64,000 nt of DNA, taken from Clostridiales bacterium (GTDB lineage: Bacteria > Bacillota > Clostridia > Saccharofermentanales > DTU023). Both the position numbers and the translations under genes were made by a program. Shown here piece after piece: positions 19,884 through 29,334 of the stretch (the first letter of the stretch is position 1; each line of letters starts with the position of its first letter). The DNA is taken from positions 62,001 through 126,000 of the forward strand of contig SFGY01000002.1 of the NCBI GenBank assembly GCA_004556455.1, in the 5' to 3' direction. The notes beneath the pieces are model-generated. The model was not told the origin of the DNA and searched no databases. It saw only the letters and a list, made by a program, of their open reading frames with translations.

Positions 19884-20753
19884 TTAATACCCTTTAATTT
19901 GCTCGACTTTAAGGCCTTTATCTTCTAGTTCTTTAACTTTTTCCATATCCAAATGAACTTGATATGAGTCGTAATCTTCCACGGGATTTACCGGATCAAA
20001 GTTTGCTTCTCTAATGACGAGGGCATGGGTTTTAGCACTGGAGATAAGGCCCAATTTTGCAGGATGCTCAAACCAGAAAATTTCTTTTACCTCCATGGTT
20101 CCATCAGGTCTGGCAGCAGAAGCATCGTTCACAAATAGAGTACGCAATGCTTCTTTAAGAGCAGCAGCATCTTCATCAGTAAATCCTGTTTTTTCAGCAA
20201 AGTAGGGATTTATACTTCCGTAAAACGCATAAACGCCAAATTCGACGAAACTCTTTGAACCCATGGTATCGGATGATCTTTTGCCGGTTGTAGAAGCCAT
20301 TCCATCCGTACTTCTCGTAATCTGCATTGTTGAGACGATAACGGGCGCCAGACTTTTAGCTAAACCGATAGAAACTGGGCCGCGTATGCCAATGGATAAA
20401 TTATTGAAGGTAATAACTTGTCCAAAAGACCGAGTGTCAATCCATTTCTTGCAGCAATAATTGTAAATCTCCTCTTCGCTTGGCTTGTCTCCAAGTTCTT
20501 TGATATTGGCTTTATACCGTTCTTCCAGTGAAAAATGGCCATCATCGACCCGGTCTTTGGCCTGAACAAAGAGAGGATAACCTGCATCTTGCAAGCGATT
20601 GCGTATTTTTCTTTTAATGCAGACGTCACTCACTTCACCAAAAGATAAAACATCTGTACGAGGTAGATTCTCACTCAAGGGATCGCCATTCGGATTTGCG
20701 TCTTTGACCAGAAAGGTCACGACAAAATCAATTTTGTGATTCAATACTGCCAT
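19884..20753 (-). CDS. cas7: Type I-C Cascade backbone protein Cas7 (Csd2)
   Basis: Protein of 289 residues with the Csd2 pattern (DFVVTFLVKDANPNGDPL at the start; TDGMASTTGKRSSDTMGSK; GVYAFYGSINP). Multiple copies coat the crRNA spacer in the surveillance complex. The ATG directly abuts the cas8c stop codon, so translation is tightly coupled. Confidence 0.96.
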   Translation of the reverse strand: MAVLNHKIDFVVTFLVKDANPNGDPLSENLPRTDVLSFGEVSDVCIKRKIRNRLQDAGYPLFVQAKDRVDDGHFSLEERYKANIKELGDKPSEEEIYNYCCKKWIDTRSFGQVITFNNLSIGIRGPVSIGLAKSLAPVIVSTMQITRSTDGMASTTGKRSSDTMGSKSFVEFGVYAFYGSINPYFAEKTGFTDEDAAALKEALRTLFVNDASAARPDGTMEVKEIFWFEHPAKLGLISSAKTHALVIREANFDPVNPVEDYDSYQVHLDMEKVKELEDKGLKVEQIKGY

Positions 20754-22811
20754 TTAATTTTCCTCCTGCATGCCTTTTTTGTCTTCAGCATTTTGTTTTT
20801 CTTCTTTATCATTATCTTTTTTATTGTTTTGATAAAAAGCCTGAGTTTGTCCGTAATAGCCAAAAAGAAACATCTCATCTAATGCCTCTTTTGAATCTGT
20901 TTTTTTAGCCTCATAAATTCTGGATATAAGTTCACCCATTAATTTTTCGTAATAGCTTGCTGTTTTTGGCTTTAGTGCTTTTAAACGACTAAGATAGGGC
21001 TGAATTTTTGTTGACAGAGTGCGATTAATGATCGTCGGTCGATCCATAAAAGCTGTCCACAGTCTGGCTGCATTGGTTTCTCTATCGTAAGCCGGATTAG
21101 TTTGACTTATCTCTTTCTGATCCATCTGTGCAGATTTTCTGGAAAATTGAGCATCTTTTTCAATTTTGTCATAGACAGCCAGAAGTCTGCCATAGAGATA
21201 TGAGCGCTCGCTGCATGTTTCGTCTAAATAAGCCAAGTTCTTGTCCTCCTTTAAATGTTTTGGATGCTGCTGCGGTAAATCCTTCAGGTACTTTTGCAGG
21301 ATGATACAGTCCATCTGGAACTGGATCGGCCAGTGCTTTTTGTAGTGGGATCTGTTTTTTGCATTCCTGGCCGCTTTTGCAGCCAGATCTGCGGGTATCG
21401 GTTTCCTCTCCATTACAGAAGAAATTAAATTTTCTGTGATATGCCCGGCGATGGCTTTGTTTCGATCCCCTAAAATTGTAAAGAAGGGGCTGTTTTCTTG
21501 CTCCTCTCCATAAAGTGTGTTGACGATTCCAAAGATTGGCGGAACATATAGACTGTAGGCTTGCTTTTGCATTTTATAAACAGGCCAGCCTAGCGACTGG
21601 TACCAGTGTCCCAGATTTTCAGCTAATTGTGAGCCGGGAAATTTTCGGAAATACTTAATGGCGATACGTCCCTTGCTGGTTTGCTCTAAAAGCATAATCT
21701 GGTATGAAATTTCATCTAAGGAAAACTTGCCATTTCCACAAATCATCGTGGCAAAATTTGTGGCGACCTCACCTCCAAAATTGTAGTTCAGCTCTGACAC
21801 CTGCTCACTCGTCGGCATGCCTGTCAATAGGTTGTTAGATGTGTTTAGATTGTCGGGCTGAAAGTTATTTTCATTTTGAATATCATGATTAAACCAATTA
21901 ATTAAGTAAGATCCTGAGCTCAAAATATGCCCATTATCCTTGTTTTCCAAAAAATATTTAAGCATCAGAAAGATCTTTTGGGAATTGATCAGTCCGATGT
22001 GGATGAGATCTGATCCATTGGAAAAACGGCCGCGGTACACTTCATAGTGGTTGCTTTCACCAACGACTTTGGCATTTCCCAAAAGACCTCGGTGTTTGCT
22101 CGTGAGGTAAATCTCTTCCCCAGAAATATCGCAGTGTCCGGAGTCTTTATCCTTTAAGCCCTCCAGTACATGTTGAATATGGTGCTGATGCAGGTCGCGA
22201 TCCCTTGTCACTGTTCGCGTCCCAATCATTGGGTCGGAAAATTCAACTGAAAAGCTTGCAAATATCTCAGCAAAATTATATTTTTTGCTCTTCTTTCCAT
22301 TTATTTGTTCAACGAATCCTCCTCCCAAATCACGATAATCTTGGCCAAACAGGGCGGGAAGAACATCTTGGAAAATATCATTATCAGGATTTAAGAGGTA
22401 AGTCACAATACTGCGCAACAAAGGTTGCGGATGTGCTGTTTCGTATTTGGCCCAGGTCTCTAGTTGCTCCAGATAGACTTGATGGTGTGCCTCCTTTTTT
22501 TGGGCGACTGAAATTGATTTTGAAAGATAAAGCAAATTATCTACCAGGGGCTGCGGCGCGATGTTTCTTGATCGACCAATCGACAGTTCTGAGACAGGAA
22601 ATTCAAGGTAGACGTCCTTGGGCAAAAATCTGGCCCCTAAAAATTTACCCTTTTCATCGAGCAAGACCTCAATAGCGTCTTCGCCTTTTGATTTTTTACT
22701 GTCGTGAAAAATCGGTAACAGAATGGGATCCGTTTCTCCCAAATGCTGGTCGACAAGTCCTGATTTTTCTGCGAGCTGATAAGTTTCCAATAGGGAGGAT
22801 AAAGGATTCAC
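20754..22811 (-). CDS. cas8c: Type I-C Cascade large subunit Cas8c (Csd1)
   Basis: Protein of 685 residues, within the Csd1 range, with the conserved N-terminus MNPLSSLLETYQLAEKSGL and internal segments such as HYKKHWPIQF and SYLYGRLLAVYDKIE. It recognises the PAM and recruits Cas3; in I-C systems an internal start may also yield Cas11c. Starts with GTG overlapping the cas5 stop as GTGA. The C-terminal 30 residues are highly charged. Confidence 0.95.
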   Translation of the reverse strand: MNPLSSLLETYQLAEKSGLVDQHLGETDPILLPIFHDSKKSKGEDAIEVLLDEKGKFLGARFLPKDVYLEFPVSELSIGRSRNIAPQPLVDNLLYLSKSISVAQKKEAHHQVYLEQLETWAKYETAHPQPLLRSIVTYLLNPDNDIFQDVLPALFGQDYRDLGGGFVEQINGKKSKKYNFAEIFASFSVEFSDPMIGTRTVTRDRDLHQHHIQHVLEGLKDKDSGHCDISGEEIYLTSKHRGLLGNAKVVGESNHYEVYRGRFSNGSDLIHIGLINSQKIFLMLKYFLENKDNGHILSSGSYLINWFNHDIQNENNFQPDNLNTSNNLLTGMPTSEQVSELNYNFGGEVATNFATMICGNGKFSLDEISYQIMLLEQTSKGRIAIKYFRKFPGSQLAENLGHWYQSLGWPVYKMQKQAYSLYVPPIFGIVNTLYGEEQENSPFFTILGDRNKAIAGHITENLISSVMERKPIPADLAAKAARNAKNRSHYKKHWPIQFQMDCIILQKYLKDLPQQHPKHLKEDKNLAYLDETCSERSYLYGRLLAVYDKIEKDAQFSRKSAQMDQKEISQTNPAYDRETNAARLWTAFMDRPTIINRTLSTKIQPYLSRLKALKPKTASYYEKLMGELISRIYEAKKTDSKEALDEMFLFGYYGQTQAFYQNNKKDNDKEEKQNAEDKKGMQEEN

Positions 22812-23596
22812 GTGAACATTCCTCCTTCCTGATATTCCGTTTCTTTTATTGTTTGCTCAGCGTATTCGACCTTGGGCATTCTTAAAGCCGATAAAGTGTA
22901 CTGATAGATCTCGTGGTGAATATCGCAGTCTTCTGGTCTTACAAAGTGAATGTGACCATTTACCATGCGGGTATGCGTAAAATTTGAAATCAAAGGTTCT
23001 GTCTTTTCTTTTTTGCCTGCCTCACTTCTGATTTTTTCTAAGCCTGGATAATTGAAGGAGTGAAACTGTATGCCAAAATCCAGCTGCTGGTTTTCATAAG
23101 CCGTGTTGGCTTTTTCAAAATCTGAGGCGGAAAGACGTTCAATATATCCTATACATTCGCGGGCTCCTAAAAAAATGTCTCTCCTGCCGCCTCGGTCTAA
23201 AGAACGCAGAAGGATCTGTGTATGCTTTTTTTCATCACGATCAGAGACAAGATCCGGTCGGTCTTCATTCCAGATAAAATGGAATTTTACTTCATAGCAC
23301 ACATCGGTAAGATAAGTGTAGTAATAGCGATCCTGGCTGCCGTTGTTGAGAGGAAGTAACACGCCTTTAGTCTGAGTTCTGATGGGGTTCATGATCTTGC
23401 ACTCATCAATGATATTGCTAATGGTGGGTTTCCAGTAGCAGGCATCGATAATCCCTCTTAAAGCTTCATAGGTCGGGACTGAGTAAGTAAATTTTTCACC
23501 GCCAGCCTTTGTGCTGGGATCCGTAAAGAGTGCAGAATCCCCAAAGATCCGACAATAGAAAGGTTTAGATTGAAATTTTTCTGCTCTTTCTGTCAT
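22808..23596 (-). CDS. cas5: Type I-C Cas5 (Cas5d), pre-crRNA endonuclease
   Basis: Protein of 262 residues with RAMP-fold features and the Cas5d motif FLGARECIGYIE. In I-C systems, which lack Cas6, Cas5 cuts the pre-crRNA at the repeat and stays on the 5' handle. AAGGAG lies 6 bases before the ATG. A 79-bp AT-rich gap separates it from cas3 and could hold a minor internal promoter; the other cas junctions overlap or abut. Confidence 0.95.
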   Translation of the reverse strand: MTERAEKFQSKPFYCRIFGDSALFTDPSTKAGGEKFTYSVPTYEALRGIIDACYWKPTISNIIDECKIMNPIRTQTKGVLLPLNNGSQDRYYYTYLTDVCYEVKFHFIWNEDRPDLVSDRDEKKHTQILLRSLDRGGRRDIFLGARECIGYIERLSASDFEKANTAYENQQLDFGIQFHSFNYPGLEKIRSEAGKKEKTEPLISNFTHTRMVNGHIHFVRPEDCDIHHEIYQYTLSALRMPKVEYAEQTIKETEYQEGGMFT

Positions 23597-23675
23597 AACA
23601 GCTCCTTTCTTGAATATTAAATTAACACTAATTATAAAATATCACTTTTATACTAACTTTGTAATAAACCTGCAT

Positions 23676-26291
23676 TCATTCAATAAGAATCGACATATTG
23701 TTCTCCCCATCATTGATTTTCAGACCTAAATCCGGATCGTACCATTCATCGTCTAAAATAAAGATTCGGCGATCAAAAAGACTGTAAAAAGCCTCAGGGT
23801 GCTGCTCCATAAAGGATTGTGGAAGTGCAACGGTATAGATTGATGCTTTTTGGAGCAGTTTTTGTGCCAGAGTAAAATTTTGAGTTTCTTCGGTTTTAAA
23901 AAGTTGTTCCAAAAGCGCCTGGTTTTGATAGGGGACAAGTACAGTTATCTGGTTTTTCTCTTCAATCAGGCGAAAGTTTTCACTTGCGAACTTGAAATTT
24001 TGATGAAGAGAAAAGAATTTAGTTTGCGTGTCAAAATTGTGAAACTCAATGCCTTTCTGGGGAATCTTAGTATAAAAGTCATTCAAGCTTTCTTCGTTTG
24101 TTGAAAGGAGATTCAGGATTGATCGCTTTCCTGAACTTTTATGAAGAAGGTACATCATGGAAGTTTCGTTTTGCTGGTAATAGCGGGTGAAATAATCTTC
24201 TTTCAGTTTTTGGGGATCAAAGAGTTTGCTTTCCTCTTCGGCAAATTTTCTCATTGAGGCTAAAAAAGCATCTTGAGCTTTTTGAATGTCGGGAAGATTT
24301 TTCAACTCATCTTGTTGTAAACGGAAGGCAAAGCATTTCCCTGGGATCCTCTTTTTCTTGTACGTTCTCTTTCCCTCGCGATTACAGCGCCCTGCAGATT
24401 GAATGAGACTATCCAGTCCTGAGGCCTCTCGGAAAACAAGATCAAAGTCGAGATCAACCCCGGCTTCAACGAGCTGGGTGCTCACACAAATCAGTCGGTG
24501 TTCCTCACCACGACGATTGGCTTTCAAGAGCTCGTCCATTTGGTGAATCAGCTGTAGTCTGTGGGCAGGGCAGAGATTAGTGCTTAAATAAATAAACTTT
24601 ATTTTAGGATCAGCTGCATCACCTGACTTTTCTAATAGACTTTGATAAAGATCCATTACCTCTGATTTTTTATTGCAGATTATCAGGGCGCTCAGGGCTT
24701 CTTGCATCTTGTTGTACAGGCAGGCAACAAAGTCTGTGGTAGAAATTTTTTCAGAACTGTTATTGCCCAACAAGCTATAAAACTCAACTCGCTCAAAACA
24801 GGAGAGCTCACTATCTTCTACTTTGGCCAGGGATTGAGAATTTTCACTAATCTTCTTATAAAGCGCAGGGTGAGCCATGACCGGGTGATCATAAATGGGT
24901 GTCGTCGCGGTGCAGTGAACGACAGTAGCACCCATAATGACGGTTAAAAAATTCGTCATTAAGTTCATATTGTAGATCACCTTGAGAGGTAAACTCTGCA
25001 CTTCATCCATAATAATGACACTATGCATAAGCTTACAAAATCGACGAAGCTGACTACTTTTACCGCCAAAAAGAGTGTTTGTCAGTTGGACGAGAGTCGT
25101 TAGTATGATGGGACTTTCCCATGACTCGATAAGATACTGATACGAGGAAATTTCGTCCTTATCCTCCTGATTTTCGATATCATCTATAGGCCTATCCGGG
25201 TTTACATCTGCGTCATCTCGAACAACATTGGAATGATGCTCTAAAATATAATCCTGGTCACCTAAAAATTTTTTGACAGAGTCAGCACTTTGTTCCAGGA
25301 CACTAAGAAAAGCCGTGGTATAAAAAATCCTCTGATCTTGGAAATTTTGAGCGTGATTGACAGCAAATCGAAGGACACTGGCAGTTTTACCTGCACCAGT
25401 GGGAAGTTCTAAAGTGAATAAGCCACTTTCGTGTAGCTTGGAAGCTTTTTTACATTCTGATGATAGTCGACATCTTATACGTCCCAACTCACTTGCATTG
25501 GCCTTCTTTTCAAAGTCCGAAGAGGCTTTTTCCATGTGATCCTGGCATTCGTTCCAAATATCTTGTATTTCTTTTTTGGAATATCTTCGATCCGGCATTT
25601 CACGAAAATAATTTGCGGAGTTGTAAATATCTGCTTCCTTCAAAATGGACAGGAGAAGACGGATACCACAGCCTTGATAATAGGCATAAGCCTCGGCCTT
25701 GTTAAAGGATGATTCTGCCATTTTCTGGAGCTTTTCATCAAATATCTTCCATTCATTGAAGGCTTTCTCTAACAATGTATTCAGGCTGAGGTCGAATTTT
25801 TGGGAAAGATTTTCACCATATTCCAGAGCTTCCTTCAGGTCTTCTTCAGAATTTCTTTGAAGAATCCGGTAATAAGGATATAGATAAACCTTTTGTCCCT
25901 CTATATCTTTGGGTAAAGAAAAATTGACCACATCGAAAAGACCATGATGCTGCAAAATGGGATAGGTTAAAAAGCAAAGGAAAGCGGTCAGCTCTGGATT
26001 GATCTGACCGTATTTTTTCAAGAGAAAATCATGTCCTTTAATAAAAAGAAAATGAGCCCCAGCCGAAGAATGATTGACCGTAATTTTGGCTCCCCGGAGG
26101 TATTCTTGAAAGAGAGCTGCTGCTTTACCCAGATCGTGGAATACGCCAATGAGAAAGGCCAAAGTACTCAGTCCGATTAAAGCAGCCATGTTTTTACAGT
26201 CGTTTCCCACAGCCAATAGATGATCAGATAAGGATTGTTCGATAGGTTGGTCACCATTATTCTTTTTTAAGTGGGCGAGTTTTAGAGGCAT
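23676..26291 (-). CDS. cas3: Cas3 helicase-nuclease (type I-C)
   Basis: Protein of 871 residues. The N-terminal HD nuclease domain has H24 and FHDLGK (H52-D53) with HSSAGAHFLF. It is followed by a superfamily 2 helicase: Walker A TGAGKT near 299, DEVQ near 427, and motif VI QSAGRCNREGK near 628. Cas3 is recruited by Cascade to unwind and degrade target DNA. The start at 26291 is set by GGGAGG seven bases upstream; an upstream TTG at 26321 would lie across the promoter. First gene of the cas operon. Confidence 0.95.
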   Translation of the reverse strand: MPLKLAHLKKNNGDQPIEQSLSDHLLAVGNDCKNMAALIGLSTLAFLIGVFHDLGKAAALFQEYLRGAKITVNHSSAGAHFLFIKGHDFLLKKYGQINPELTAFLCFLTYPILQHHGLFDVVNFSLPKDIEGQKVYLYPYYRILQRNSEEDLKEALEYGENLSQKFDLSLNTLLEKAFNEWKIFDEKLQKMAESSFNKAEAYAYYQGCGIRLLLSILKEADIYNSANYFREMPDRRYSKKEIQDIWNECQDHMEKASSDFEKKANASELGRIRCRLSSECKKASKLHESGLFTLELPTGAGKTASVLRFAVNHAQNFQDQRIFYTTAFLSVLEQSADSVKKFLGDQDYILEHHSNVVRDDADVNPDRPIDDIENQEDKDEISSYQYLIESWESPIILTTLVQLTNTLFGGKSSQLRRFCKLMHSVIIMDEVQSLPLKVIYNMNLMTNFLTVIMGATVVHCTATTPIYDHPVMAHPALYKKISENSQSLAKVEDSELSCFERVEFYSLLGNNSSEKISTTDFVACLYNKMQEALSALIICNKKSEVMDLYQSLLEKSGDAADPKIKFIYLSTNLCPAHRLQLIHQMDELLKANRRGEEHRLICVSTQLVEAGVDLDFDLVFREASGLDSLIQSAGRCNREGKRTYKKKRIPGKCFAFRLQQDELKNLPDIQKAQDAFLASMRKFAEEESKLFDPQKLKEDYFTRYYQQNETSMMYLLHKSSGKRSILNLLSTNEESLNDFYTKIPQKGIEFHNFDTQTKFFSLHQNFKFASENFRLIEEKNQITVLVPYQNQALLEQLFKTEETQNFTLAQKLLQKASIYTVALPQSFMEQHPEAFYSLFDRRIFILDDEWYDPDLGLKINDGENNMSILIE

Positions 26292-26320
26292 TTTTGATCC
26301 TCCCTTTTTGATTAATTTCA

Positions 26321-26349
26321 ATAGTAGGTTAACAAAATAAAAAAATCAA
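26321..26349 (-). promoter_or_regulatory. cas operon promoter; -10 box inside a crRNA-like target site
   Basis: On the minus strand TTGATT (26349-26344), 17 bp, then TACTAT (26326-26321), about 30 bp before the cas3 start codon and just upstream of its ribosome site. The -10 box is contained in the 10-base stretch (26320-26329) that matches the start of the spacer-like segment at 26422, with TTC (26317-26319) immediately on its 5' side on the plus strand. Confidence 0.7.
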
Positions 26350-26382
26350 GCCCCAAATTCTGGAAATCATTGAAAAAGAAAA

Positions 26383-26391
26383 TGGTATAAT
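26383..26391 (+). promoter_or_regulatory. Extended -10 promoter of crRNA-like RNA
   Basis: TGGTATAAT is a consensus extended -10 (TGn + TATAAT) at 26383-26391. No good -35 is at 17 bp; a TTGAAA is 10 bp upstream, too close. Transcription would begin near 26398. Confidence 0.6.
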
Positions 26392-26397
26392 CAAAAA

Positions 26398-26486
26398 GAC
26401 GCTAAAAACGTGGATTGAAATAATAGTAGGTCATATAGAACAATTCATTATGTAACCGTCAGGATCATAGCAACTGACGGTTCTTT
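26398..26486 (+). ncRNA. Putative CreR-type crRNA-like RNA regulating the cas operon
   Basis: A compact transcription unit divergent from cas3. After the extended -10, about 12 nt precede CGTGGATTGAAAT (26409-26421), identical to the last 13 bases of the neighbouring CRISPR repeat and containing the 5' handle Cas5 leaves on crRNAs. Next is a spacer-like segment from 26422 whose first 10 bases (AATAGTAGGT) equal 26320-26329, a site next to a TTC I-C PAM and covering the cas -10 box. Then comes a terminator hairpin (26454-26482). The match stops after 10 bases, which is expected to allow binding but not Cas3 cleavage. By analogy with known CreR RNAs this would let Cascade repress its own genes when crRNA is scarce. 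Sequence features are seen; function is inferred. Confidence 0.75.
26454..26486 (+). terminator. Terminator of the crRNA-like RNA
   Basis: A 9-bp perfect stem AACCGTCAG/CTGACGGTT (26454-26462 with 26474-26482), an 11-nt loop, then CTTTC. Confidence 0.65.
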
Positions 26487-26551
26487 CAATGATCATTAAT
26501 GAAAAGATATAAACAAATTGTCATCTTATATAGCAGCAGCTTTGTGAGCAG

Positions 26552-26671
26552 GTGAATACGCCACTTACGATGACAGCTTTGGCTCTGAGGAGTAAATATG
26601 GCGGAATTATGAGTCTTGCCGCCAGCTGCCAAATTCCTGAAAAGCTGAAAGATAAGAAATTAAAGGAATGA
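26552..26671 (+). other. Possible 39-residue reading frame or gene fragment
   Basis: Open frame from GTG to TGA with protein-like composition (LTMTALALRSKYGGIMSLAA). No convincing ribosome site and no family recognised. It could be a decayed gene between the crRNA-like unit and the sensor kinase. Confidence 0.15.
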
Positions 26672-26717
26672 AAATAGACAGTTAGATGATGTTTACTTAA
26701 TCAAGGGAGAGTTCACA

Positions 26718-28481
26718 ATGTTTTTTCGAATGCCTTTCCGTGTCAAACTCGTGTTGCTCTTCGTTCTTGTTTTAGTCTTATCGGCGCTCGCCATTGCGTC
26801 CTTTTCAGTTTATTCAGCACGAAAGGCGATTGAACAGGATCAAAAGGCCGCCTTAAGTGAAATGACCAATCTCGTCACGAGTAACGTGACAAGGATGATC
26901 AAAGATATCAATACCCGGCTAAATGAACTTTCTGAGAATGAAGCGACAATGAGCTTTCTTGCTCAAGCTGATCCTGAGGGTTTGCCTGCTCTGAAGGATG
27001 CTGCTCAAGCCACCTTGCGCGGTTTACAACATGTGAATAAGCTTTATCTCTTTTGGGATAATGAGATCTATCTTCCTCTGGAGGAGAGGAAGATAGGGAA
27101 TGATACGGGAAAGCTGACTGAATGGATAGAAAGATCAGCAAAGTATACTGCGAATACGCACTGGGAACTCCCGGTAAATCATGCCTTAGAGGAGCCTCAT
27201 GAGGAAGACGAACGCTGTGTCTACATTATGCATCGTCTAAATGATCCAGAAGAAAAGGGCAGAACGGGTTTCTGGATGCTTGAATTGAGCCATCGTGAAT
27301 TCCTGCCCCTGCTTCTCAGCAATCCAGTTTCCTTAAATCATCAGTACCATTTGATCTTTGACCAAAATATGCGCATTGTTGCGGCAAACCGCAGCTTTGA
27401 TAAGGATTCCAATGAAAAAATCCGTCGTGGACTAAGAGAAGGCGCGGAAACACTTTATCTGGGAAATCCTGCCAAACGTTACTTTATCAGGCAACAATAT
27501 GAAGGACTGAGCGGATGGACGCTTGTTTGTATTCAGGCAGCTTCGGCAGCTTTCCCAAGCAGTGCGGAGCTGATACGCCTGGTAGCCCAATTTACTGTCA
27601 TAACAACAATACTCACCAGTTTAATTGTTATTTTTATTACAACAACGATTACTCGTCCTATACATGCGGTAAGGAAGGCGATGAAGAAATTTGTGGAAGG
27701 CGATTTCTCCGTCCGTGTGCATCCCAGGGGAACGGATGAAATGGGACAGCTGATGCGCTCTTTCAATTCGATGGCCGATCAGATTGACCACTTAATTCAT
27801 GAGGTTTATCTCAGTCAGATTGCTTATAAAGAAGCGAAAATTTCGGCTCTTCAAGCTCAGATCAACCCTCATTTTCTTTATAACACGCTGGATAGTATGC
27901 AATGGTTGCTTATTTCACATGGAGAGCTGGAGGTTGCAGAGGCGATTGCAGCCCTTGGTGAAATTTTTCGCTATTCGACAGATGCGGATGAAGCCTTTGT
28001 GCGATTGGAGCAGGAATTACATTTTTTGAAAGACTATCTGAATATTCAAAAATTTCGTTTGGAAGAGAAGCTGTCAGTCACCTGGAACATGCCCGAAGAC
28101 CTTCTAAGCTTCATTGTACCAAGACTTATTTTACAGCCGTTGATTGAGAATGCGATAAAATATGGAGCAAGTTCAGATGGAAAAATAAACCTGACGATCG
28201 CAGTCCGGGAAGTCGATGAAAAGTTGGAGATTTCTGTCAGAGATTGCGGTCATGGTTTTGATGCAAGCAAAGCTTTAAACATTAAAAAGATGATAAAAGC
28301 GGACGGAAGTTTTTCGGAAAAGCATGGCTTGAGAAATATTAATAAACGCTTGAATTTACTTTTTGGTGAAGCTTTCGGCTTGAATTTTCAGTCGGAACCA
28401 GGAAAAGGCAGTTGCTTCTGGATTCTTCTGCCCAAGTTGAGAAATATCCCCAGGAAAAGAGAGGAAGGAAATCTCGTATGA
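26718..28481 (+). CDS. YesM-type sensor histidine kinase
   Basis: Membrane sensor of 587 residues: TM1 at about 10-32, extracytoplasmic sensing region to about 290, TM2 (about 292-312), HAMP domain (ITRPIHAVRKAMKKF onward), then a His_kinase domain with QINPHFLYNTLD (His near 385) and a C-terminal HATPase (LQPLIENAIKYG; GHGF). This class pairs with AraC-type response regulators and usually controls nearby solute transport genes. The stop overlaps the regulator start as ATGA. The nucleoside-type importer downstream is the likely target, but the ligand is unknown. Confidence 0.9.
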   Translation: MFFRMPFRVKLVLLFVLVLVLSALAIASFSVYSARKAIEQDQKAALSEMTNLVTSNVTRMIKDINTRLNELSENEATMSFLAQADPEGLPALKDAAQATLRGLQHVNKLYLFWDNEIYLPLEERKIGNDTGKLTEWIERSAKYTANTHWELPVNHALEEPHEEDERCVYIMHRLNDPEEKGRTGFWMLELSHREFLPLLLSNPVSLNHQYHLIFDQNMRIVAANRSFDKDSNEKIRRGLREGAETLYLGNPAKRYFIRQQYEGLSGWTLVCIQAASAAFPSSAELIRLVAQFTVITTILTSLIVIFITTTITRPIHAVRKAMKKFVEGDFSVRVHPRGTDEMGQLMRSFNSMADQIDHLIHEVYLSQIAYKEAKISALQAQINPHFLYNTLDSMQWLLISHGELEVAEAIAALGEIFRYSTDADEAFVRLEQELHFLKDYLNIQKFRLEEKLSVTWNMPEDLLSFIVPRLILQPLIENAIKYGASSDGKINLTIAVREVDEKLEISVRDCGHGFDASKALNIKKMIKADGSFSEKHGLRNINKRLNLLFGEAFGLNFQSEPGKGSCFWILLPKLRNIPRKREEGNLV

Positions 28482-29194
28482 ACGTTGTTTTTGTAGATGA
28501 TGAGCCAAAAATTCGCGAGGGCCTTTCTGCTTACCTGAAAAACTGTCCGGATATCAGCCGTGTCGATGCTTTTTCAAGTTCTGAGGGTTGTCTTGATTTT
28601 CTTTCGTCAAATGCTGCGGATTTGCTTATCACAGATATCAAAATGCCAGGAGCCTCAGGGCTTGATCTCATCCAGGAGCTTCGCAGAATCTATCCCAAAA
28701 TGGATATTATTATCCTCAGCGGCTATGGCCGTTTTGACTATGCAAAACGTGCCATTGAGCTGGGTGTCCGCCGCTTTTTGACAAAGCCAACGAATCTGAA
28801 AGAACTTGAACACGTTATCCATGAAATAGCAGTAGAAAAAATGGATTATCCACTGTCTGACAACCTCATGGTTCAGAAGGTTATTCAATGCATTCATGCA
28901 AGATATATGGAAGCGATCACCCTGAAAGACTTGGCTGAGGAAGCTTTTATCAGCCCCAATTATCTATGTCGTCGTTTCAAAGAAGTGACCGGCACAAGTC
29001 CCCTGCAATATCTGGCTAAACTTCGCATGGATAAAGCAGCCGAATTGCTTCTGAACAGCCCGTTGAGCATAAGTGAAATTGCTGAACGTGTAGGCTTTTC
29101 TGACAGCCGTTACTTTAGCAAGCAGTTTAAAAGGTGGAAAGGCCAGACGCCTCAGGATTTCCGTCGCCGCCACCAGGACTCTTCATCCAGATAG
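28478..29194 (+). CDS. AraC-family response regulator
   Basis: Protein of 238 residues. The receiver domain (FVDDEPKIREG; phosphoacceptor D53 in ITDIKMPG; Lys in FLTKPTN) is followed by a C-terminal double helix-turn-helix AraC domain (ISPNYLCRRFKEVTG; ISEIAERVGFSDSRYFSKQF). Start ATG at 28478 overlaps the kinase stop, with GAGGAAGG upstream. It is expected to activate transcription after phosphorylation by the adjacent kinase, most plausibly of the BMP transport operon 140 bp downstream. Confidence 0.9.
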   Translation: MNVVFVDDEPKIREGLSAYLKNCPDISRVDAFSSSEGCLDFLSSNAADLLITDIKMPGASGLDLIQELRRIYPKMDIIILSGYGRFDYAKRAIELGVRRFLTKPTNLKELEHVIHEIAVEKMDYPLSDNLMVQKVIQCIHARYMEAITLKDLAEEAFISPNYLCRRFKEVTGTSPLQYLAKLRMDKAAELLLNSPLSISEIAERVGFSDSRYFSKQFKRWKGQTPQDFRRRHQDSSSR

Positions 29195-29334
29195 CGTGTC
29201 GCCTGATCACATATTGTGCGCATATAAAGATAATATTTTCCCCATAAAGATATTTTTGTTAATTGTTCAACTTGTACAGATACAGTAAATTAAAAGCACA
29301 TAATTTTTACAAATTGTGTGAAAGGAGCTTCTGT

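Noticed and set aside
26370..26391. TTGAAA at 26370-26375 as the -35 of the crRNA-like RNA
   Set aside because: Only 10 bp from the TATAAT, too close for a sigma-A promoter; the extended -10 explains the site better.
26409..26421. A degenerate one-repeat CRISPR array at this position
   Set aside because: Only the repeat 3' end is present and no second repeat follows; a dedicated promoter and terminator surround it, so a crRNA-like regulatory RNA fits better than an array relic.
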